Assembly: GCA_943704495.1 (NCBI GenBank)
Contig: CALSCR010002510.1
Coordinates: 1-28,009 of the forward strand
Length of the DNA: 28,009 nucleotides
Origin: Pigoraptor chileana
Taxonomy: Eukaryota; Opisthokonta; Filasterea
Direction of reading: 5' to 3'
In this document: positions 20,931-28,009 of the stretch, piece after piece
Layout: each line of letters begins with the position of its first letter
Position numbering within the stretch: position 1 is the stretch's first letter
Translations under genes and position numbers: made by a program
The notes under the pieces: generated by a model
The model's input: only the letters and a program-made list of their open reading frames with translations
What the model was told of the DNA's origin: nothing
Database searches by the model: none

Positions 20931-21520
20931 GGGAGAATCGGCAGTGGTGGTGTCACTGTCGGCAAGGCCCTAAGATATTTGTATAAGCGCCCTTGGGTGC
21001 CAGACTGCTGAAGGCGGTCACTTTTCATACTGAAGGAATTGGCGGCGATTTCGTTGCCGGCAAAGTACAGCTCGCCCGGCCGGCATGCCGGCGGCAGTCA
21101 CAACGGCGGCAACTGATTGTACCGTGGGGACGAATCAAATCAATATTTAGGACCTGATCGCATAGTCGGCACCGCCGCTCTCCGCTGCTGATTAGCGCCA
21201 CGGCCGGCGTTAATTTGCCAGGCCGAAGTTGCCCGTATCAGGCCGCGGCGGCGGCCCGGGTCTCTGTCTTGTCGGCGCCCAGACTGATCCAGCATGTGCA
21301 GGCACCATTTTTCAAGTCACGGCCGGGCTGCGCACTCGCACGGCTTGTGACGACGATGCACACGGTTGTGCCGGCCAGCAGATTCTTCATCCAGTTGACA
21401 TGTAACTCTCACACTGTTGTCGGGTGCGCAACCGCCCGTCCCGGCCACACTGGCGGATACGGCACACGGTCAGCGGCTCTGACATTCCCTACGTGGACTC
21501 ACTGAGACCATTGGGCCCGG
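20931..21520. other. GC-rich, CGGCA-dense non-coding island
   Basis: No convincing gene. The stretch is GC-rich and contains about eleven CGGCA or TGCCG pentamers in 590 bases. Part is a cluster of GCCGGC-type palindromes near 21055-21105. It resembles the islands at about 11690-11950 and 12160-12860. Confidence 0.5.
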
Positions 21521-21552
21521 CTATTTTGGCGCGCGAAATTTCGATTAATGAG

Positions 21553-21693
21553 AGAGAGATGTAGGATTCAAGTCAGTGTCATAGGCGCTGTGCCCATGGA
21601 CTCCACAATAGAGAGAAAGAGAGATGTAGGATTCAAGTCATAGGCGCTGTGCCCATGGACTCCACAATAGAGAGAAAGAGAGAGAGAGAGAGA
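21553..21693. repeat. Tandem duplication of about 60 bases with (AG)n
   Basis: Two copies of a segment running from AGAGAGATGTAGG to CCACAATAGAGAGAA (about 21553-21617 and 21618-21677). They differ by a five-base insertion in the first copy, and a pure AG run follows. The AG tracts bounding the unit suggest duplication by slippage or unequal exchange. Confidence 0.9.
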
Positions 21694-22561
21694 GGAAGAT
21701 GCCGCAGTGAGTCGCACGGCTTTGTCGGACAGAGTGCACTTTGTCACGTGACGCGTCAGTACTTTCACTATCGAAACCGTAACCCTCACCAAGGGTATGA
21801 GAACCCTTGCCCTCACCCTACGACTGGCCCACGAAAAGCCAAAAAAAAAATTAACTGAGTCCGGACGAATGATCCGGAACATTTCCAAATTTTGGAAGGT
21901 GAGTGATCAGTACCCCTGCAGTGATGCAATGACAGTACTAGTGATGCAATGACGGCAGAGTTAACTTTTTAACAGATGTTAATACTGGTACTTCGGGGGT
22001 AGTACTAAATGCAACCACCTGTGCCCCATTGTCTGGCCACTGCCACCTGGCGGACTCACTCACTATAAAGTTGCCCATGTGGCAGCCCCTGCCTGTGCGC
22101 CATCAGGTCCAATTCACCTGACGGACGGCCACACGGCAATGCTAATTGCCAGTACTTTCCATGCTGTGCCACGTCCGTATCTCTGCATCACTAAAACTAT
22201 GCTATATATATGTACAACGCTGTGCTTGAATCACGTCCCAAATTGATTAGACTTGTCCATGATAACAACGCACATCCACGATTGCTCACTCGGCAGTGAG
22301 ATTATAACTGATCATAATATGGATATCAAAACCAATTTAACTGCCCAGGCAATGTCGATAAGTACACAAAACGCCAACGTTATTCGTCATATCATTACCA
22401 AGAAGTAGTTGCATCGTACAAACACCATTCAGTTCCTCCTCGACCACTTGAATTAAATCACCCTGACATGACACACAGATTCAAAAGATTCGCTTACTTA
22501 CCCAGGCGGGCCCCCATTTCAACATAAACTACATCACACACAGGGCGGTCTCACGCTAAAT
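21694..22561. other. 5' flank of the lipase/J-domain gene
   Basis: No gene seen. It holds a TCACGTGA octamer (21744-21751), two tandem 20-base units containing GTGATGCAATGAC (21923-21935 and 21943-21955), a TATAAA near 22065 and a TATATATA near 22202-22211. No TATA motif is at a convincing distance from ATG 22562, so the start of transcription is unclear. Confidence 0.5.
21744..21751. promoter_or_regulatory. TCACGTGA palindrome
   Basis: Within the 10-base palindrome GTCACGTGAC, about 0.8 kb upstream of the lipase/J-domain gene. It is a candidate bHLH or bZIP site by motif only. Confidence 0.3.
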
Positions 22562-25500
22562 ATGCCGGCCCCAAACCTGGGGCACTACGGCCCCGACGGG
22601 AACTCTCACAGTCAACCCACGGCCCATATGGTCACCTTCAGCGAAGCAGTATACAGTGCTCTCCAAAACGTGGGTGAGGGATCCACAAGCAATGAGCGAC
22701 TGTCGCACTACATCGCGAATGCATCACGGGCGCACCTGGATATGGCAGATTGGAAAGTTGTGCACTCGACGGAGGACGCCGCCGCATTCTTAAATCAATA
22801 TACGGGCGAGTGCGTGCTTGCCTTCCGCGGCACCCACGCAGCCATGCACCAGAACATCGGTGCGACTGTTAGAGACCACATCAACGATGCTGCGATTGCA
22901 CTTGGTGAGCTTCCCATCAGTCGCGTCGCCTCGGCCAAGGCTTTCTACCAAGAAGTGAAAGAACACCTGCCAGATGGTGGTGTCGGCATCGCCTTCTCAA
23001 CAACCGGCCATTCGCTCGGAGGATTCGTCGCAGAGCAAGTCGCATACGCCATTTACAACGATTACGGCACCGCTTCCAGTGAAACATTCAACAGAGGCAG
23101 CGGTCCATTCCCACTTGGCACGTCAGCGGCAGCAAAAGCCGCCGCGGGCCCCACTCTTGTGCGCCATCTTGTCGATGGCGATATATTCAGCATGCATGGC
23201 AACAGGTCGTCGGACCGAATCGCGGTCATCAGCCACGAGCCCCGTGAGGACATAAACACTCACAAGCTCGCAAACTTCGCCGAAACGCAACCTGTACGCG
23301 AATTTGAAATCGAGAGGAAGCACACATACGATGCTTGGGGGCCGACGGATGTCACTGTAGGCTCTGCCGCTGAAGGAACCTTCCAGAGTGCCAATTCGCC
23401 TCATCAGGCACCGTCGCGCATGCCATGTGTGACGGGCAGTAATCACGTGCAAGCTCAACTCGACACCGACCAGCTTAGCATGTTGAAGGGGCGCGGGCCA
23501 CAAGGTGGTAAGCGCGTTCGCTTCGAAAAGCGAGTCGAGAGTGCGGCATCGGGCACAGGGTCGACCTCAAAGACTGGCAAATTTCAAGCTGGTGTCACAG
23601 CCGTCGCAATCGACTCGGACGGTAAGCAGACGACTATCGCCCGTTTCGAGAAAGGTGAGTATGCGTCGTCGCCGGTACAGAAGTCCTCGCAGTTCAGCAC
23701 GGCCACCACACACAAAGGTACATTTCGGCAAAATTCGCGGGTGTCATCGTCGACACAGGAAAGGGTTGAGATTGCGACAGGGAAATTCGAGCGCCTCGCA
23801 GACGGCGATACGCGCACCCGTTTGCGCGAGTCCAGCACGTACGCTTTTCAAGCGACCACCCATGAGCCCAGTCTTGCAGTACAAGGACAGGGTCGCGCAG
23901 AAGAGCGGCACGGTGCGGGCGTACGCATCCGCGAACAATCTGACGGAGGGACTACACGCGTTCAGGAGCACGAGCATTCAGAGTGGATGAAGTATGACTA
24001 CGTGGCAACGGACGAGCGCGGGCTTCTCTCCAACAGGCAACATCTGCAAGGAAGCGGCCAGTACGGAATGGAGGACGTATCGAGAGACGGCACGCAGGAG
24101 TCTGGGCTGGCCATCGTGTCAGCCAAGGCGTGTGCGCTCGGTGACGTGGACCTTGAAATTGAGCGGACTCAAAATGTGCTGTTCACAGCGGAAAGTATCA
24201 GAACGGTGCGGCGAGAATACAACGGTACAACCACGACGAACGAGACGCGGCGAGTAAACGCAACACGCCACACGAAAGCGGCAATCCGAGCGGCGGGTGC
24301 GTCTGCTGCACAGAGCGGGATGGCTGCACTTGTGTCAACATCACAGGGCAGGCCGTCCGTGGGCCAGGCAGCAAAACAGGCCACAAATGCGGCCGCTCGC
24401 GGGTTTGCGACATCATATGCCACAGACCAACTCAAGCCCGCACTCGGAGAGCACGCGAGTGTCACTGCCGGTGTGGCCGTGAATGCCGTATTCGACGTAG
24501 CTGCAGGTGACAGCAAGGCCGCCGCACGCCATGCCACAGAATCCGTCGTGTCCAGTGTTGCCTCCCACGCCTTCGACAAGTCCATCAGCATCGGGCGTAC
24601 CACACATGTTGCGAACGGACAGCTTTTCGGAAGCAAAATAGTGCATTCCGAATCGACGCGTGATCATATGTCGGTCCCTTCTCACGGCGTGCAGGTGGGG
24701 GCCCACGTCGACAGAGGAACGACCATTAAGCGCATGAGGGATGGTACTCAGCTCACTACGCAGTGGAAAGAAGTCGGGACACATGCCGGGACTGTAGGTG
24801 TAGATGCATCAATCGGCAGGCGCTCCGGATTCGAGTCCACGTCGGCAATTTCGCGGACATCTGCGGATGGCAACATCACGACAGAATGGTCCGATCGCAG
24901 GTTCAAGAACGAACTGGTTGTCGGTGCCCGCCTCGGCGACCGGCAGTTTTCAGCGCGCCTGCTACCGGGGTCCTCGACGAGCCGCAAATACAGAGCCACC
25001 GAGCGAGCCGACGGCGGTGATCTCGAGACGCGCACCGGAATGGCAATGCGGCATATTGTGAAGTCAAACTACGCCTTACCAAAAAAAAACGAGCCTTCCG
25101 ACGTCGACGGCGTCGGAATGAGGGCGACACACGATGCGACTGCGAATGCAATGCTCGCCGACGCACCTGCAGACGGGCGGACCGAGCACGTGCAACAGCG
25201 AGTGGAAGTGCATGAGCGCAGGAGACGATTCCTTCGCCACAGCAGACGCAGCAACTGGACCGACGAGTACGGGGTCGCAGTTGAGAATAACACGACCCGG
25301 AATGCTGGCGAGCGCAACGGCGAGGTATTCACAAGCGTTTCGACGGAAACTGTCGCGTCTCAGTTTTCCGATCATATTCAGCACGGGCAAAAGACACGCA
25401 CGTCCGAGGCAGTCTCGAGCAGATGTATGAAGTCACGGTGAGTTCAGCTCATTCGATCAGTTCAAATGCGCCGGTGACAATGCGAGCACTTTCTTTTCTT

Positions 25501-27439
25501 AAAGTCTCCCCCATCCTCACTATCACCCTTTTCCCATTGCAGCACACTCGAGTCCAAGGCAAACGGCGACGCCTATGTCGAGGTGAATTCTGCACAACGC
25601 CTCGCCGATGGAACGACGGTCTTCATGAACGAGGCTGATCTTCACGTCCTCACCGAGGCGACTACCGTGGCTGATGCGGGTGGCAAACCAATGGATTCGT
25701 CTACAGCGGTCTTCGTTGGAGGGCACGCCCAGCACACTGAAATTGGCGCCAGGCAGACAGTGGAGCGGAGGAGCGCGTACGGACGCCATTTCGCTGCGGA
25801 CCACTCTTCCACGTCAGTAGTGCGTCAAGAGGTGTACCTTGACAGGAGAGCGGAGATCAACGGGGAATCTGCATCAGAGCTGGAGCGCGTGAAGGCGGCC
25901 GTAAAGAATGTCGGAGCGACACCCGCGGCGACTGGAGACGGGGCGCCCTTACCCGCAGCTCCGAGCACACAGAGCAATGGCGGAGCGACTGCAGATGAGT
26001 TTGAGAGAGGTCATCATCGGAGGGCAACGGGGCTTGAGAACAAGACCGAGTCACGCCGCCATGTTGCACGCGACGGCCTCTGCATCAACATGACAGACAC
26101 GACAACTCATACAGAGCGGAATTACGCCCAAGCCGAGGGAGAGAACAGGACATATTCGCAGCCCCATAGAGTGACCATGATCGAGCGGAAGGTTGAGGGG
26201 AACGCGTTTGTAAAAAATTCCGTGTCGACAACCATCATTACCGAGGGCGAGCATGGATCGGCGGACCACAAAGTGTCGACGGAGACGAAGAGCGAGAAAT
26301 CTCTGACTGCAGGGGCAAGCTTGGCCCTCTCGACAATGATAACGGGAGCCCTCGATGCGCTGGCAGATAAAGTCACCCGTTATCGCAGGAACCGACAGCT
26401 ACAGAAGCAGGGTCGCCACACAGAGGTGGATCTGGTCACCCTCGCCGAAATCAAACGAGACATTGCGCGCATTGGCCTCGACACGGGCGAGGGCTTCTTC
26501 GTGGCGATGGCGGGAGAAATTGCGGCGCTGACTGAGCAGTTGGGCGACGGTCTCTTCCTCGCCGTCTCGGCAATCGCAATCGCAAACTTGGCACGCTACG
26601 CAGTCAACCGCAACGACCCTCGCTTCGACCAGTCCAAGCTGACCAAGAGAGGGTGCGCTTTTGAGATGGCAAAGGGAGCCGCAAAATCAGCGCTGTCGAT
26701 GATAATCGTCGGCGCAGAAATCGCCCATGGCACGACACTTCTGTTTGCTGTCAACCAGCTCGCTGGGGCAGTGCAGCAGATCTACACCTCGTATGTGAAG
26801 GAGAGGGACGCCGGCATGCTCAATTGCAAGCTCGATGTCTCTCTGTGCATCGCAAGGAACGCCACGGAGGTCACGTGCCACCTTGGGGTCGCGGTCGGCG
26901 TGGGCATCGCCGCCGAAATGATGACTGCCGCTGCGATAGCAGCCGCAGGCATTAGCGGCGGTCTCATTGCCTCCGCCATGCTGGCCACAGTGCCTGCAGT
27001 CGCCGCGTGGGCAGCCGTGAGGGCCTCAAGGTCGTTGTGGCGGTGGTATTTCGGACATCCCGACGAAAGAGAGCTCCGCAGGCTGTACTACACGTACGGT
27101 CTCAACGATGCACCCACGGTCGCGCAGGTCAACAAAGTCTACCACAAGCTGTCACTCAGCGCGCATCCCGATCGCGACGGGGGTTCCCACGAAGCGTTCA
27201 TCTTTTTGGCCAAGAACTTCAAGAGAATATACGAACTGCGTGGCGAGCTCAAGAAGGATAACGACCACGTGAAGACGCCAAAGGGAAGCGCGGTTGTCGG
27301 CATCGTCAATTTGCTGTCGCAGATTGTGAGGGGGAAACTTTTTCGTCGTGGCCAGCACGAGTACCTTCTACTCTCCCTCGAATCCGACTGCGACGACGCC
27401 GCACCGCACGATGCCGAGGGTGAAGTGAAGGGGTCGTAA
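22562..27439 (+). CDS. Class 3 lipase-like/J-domain fusion protein
   Basis: Two exons, 22562-25437 and 25543-27439, give 1590 residues. The 105-base intron starts GTGAGT, ends TTGCAG and joins phase 2 cleanly. Near the N terminus is an alpha/beta-hydrolase of the class 3 lipase type: FRGTH at 88-92 (oxyanion region), the nucleophile elbow GHSLGG with Ser151, an Asp at 205 or 207 in VDGDIF, and His234 in NTHKLANF, a plausible catalytic triad. Residues about 240-1180 are hydrophilic, rich in Thr, Arg, Glu and Ser, with beta-like irregular repeats and an Ala-rich stretch (about 573-670). Several hydrophobic segments follow (about 1275-1315, 1338-1375, 1405-1452). A C-terminal J domain (about 1467-1528) has the HPD motif at 1500-1502, which in known J proteins activates Hsp70. 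There is no signal peptide. By inference it is a membrane-anchored cytosolic or organellar lipid hydrolase that recruits Hsp70. I know no named family with this order of domains. Confidence 0.85.
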
Positions 27440-27934
27440 GGAGAGGGAGAGTCGCCCCCGTTTGTCTCTCGAATTGAAATACGTCATGTTGCAAATGTGC
27501 GGCGGCTTTTGAATACTTTACATGGTGCCGTCATTATCGGTGTCATCTTCATCTCCCTCGGTCCTGTATGTGTATGCGACAGGGCGCGGGGTTGACCCAC
27601 CGAGAAGGGGCATAAAGCCATATGTGAGTAAACTGAATTGATATGGAGCGGATGTTTCTGAGCAAAATGATGTGCGACAACAAAGACTACAGTCCGGAGA
27701 CCACGCACATTCTTATTTGGTTCAAAACGAGCGAGAGATAGCAATGAACCCTCAACAGCTGTGCCAACAAAATTACAAGCATATACAAGACATGCAGGGT
27801 AGACAGGCACATACAGCCAGACACATGCATACTATATATGCATGCAAATATAACACACATACAAAGTGCTCACGTCAGTATAACCATGCCCATGCGGCAG
27901 GCGCCCGCAGCAAGCATCAGGGGAGTCCTGCTCA

Positions 27935-27936
<2 letters not shown>
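27440..27936. other. 3' flank of the lipase/J-domain gene
   Basis: No gene seen. The sequence becomes AT-richer with short repeats of ATAC and ATGCAT type around 27820-27860. No AATAAA was found close to the stop codon. Confidence 0.5.

Positions 27937-28009
<73 letters not shown>
27937..28009. repeat. (TG)n microsatellite at window end
   Basis: A perfect TG dinucleotide run of at least 36 units reaches the last base of the window. Confidence 0.98.

Noticed and set aside
21777-21828. CCCTCACC and AACCCT repeats resembling telomeric sequence
   Set aside because: Only two loosely repeated units in hairpin-like arrangement, not a tandem array; no telomere or interstitial telomere can be supported.
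23062-25390. Several 60-155 codon open frames in other frames across the lipase/J-domain gene
   Set aside because: All overlap the long sense frame with its clear lipase and J-domain motifs; they are by-products of codon bias.
1-28009. Search for retrovirus-like, Polinton-like or other virus-derived elements
   Set aside because: No reverse transcriptase, integrase, capsid, DNA polymerase or terminal-repeat signature was seen anywhere in the window.

Overview
The window is nuclear DNA of a eukaryote, most likely a unicellular protist. Several genes are broken by short GT-AG introns (about 105-330 bases), there is no operon structure, and dinucleotide microsatellites are everywhere. The standard genetic code fits every gene. 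I cannot place the organism more precisely from sequence alone. Both ends of the window lie inside perfect dinucleotide repeats, (CT)n at the left and (GT)n at the right, so it looks like a contig that stopped at microsatellites.

Layout, left to right. 505-5279 (+): a three-exon gene for a 1386-residue receptor-like protein with two tandem LivK-type periplasmic-binding domains outside the cell, about eight membrane segments and a long cytoplasmic tail. 5955-9359 (+): a ten-exon SCCPDH (saccharopine dehydrogenase-like oxidoreductase) gene that assembles cleanly to 439 residues. 10154-11537 (-): a two-exon type I membrane protein of unknown function with a good TATA box. 13136-13397 (-): a decayed, inverted partial copy of the Myb gene that follows at 13900-15468 (+), which encodes four Myb/SANT repeats. 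16509-16931 (-): a weak candidate for a small secreted protein next to a tRNA-like sequence. 18498-20632 (-): an eight-exon YEATS4/Yaf9 (GAS41) gene, 215 residues, a histone acyl-lysine reader expected in NuA4/SWR1-type complexes. 22562-27439 (+): a two-exon gene for a 1590-residue protein that joins a class 3 lipase-like domain, a long repetitive middle, a membrane region and a C-terminal J domain.

The genes do not form a pathway; this is an ordinary stretch of mixed housekeeping and lineage-specific genes. The most unusual items are the lipase/J-domain fusion, the tandem-LivK receptor, the inverted Myb pseudogene, and the intron architecture. Sense-strand GT-rich tracts fill most introns of the two intron-rich genes. 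One donor site is itself a 9-base tandem repeat that would preserve frame. One acceptor region is duplicated together with its apparent branch site. No retrovirus-like, Polinton-like or other virus-derived element, CRISPR array, rRNA or convincing intact tRNA was seen. All gene models were built by hand from splice signals, reading phase and protein family knowledge; no search was run.
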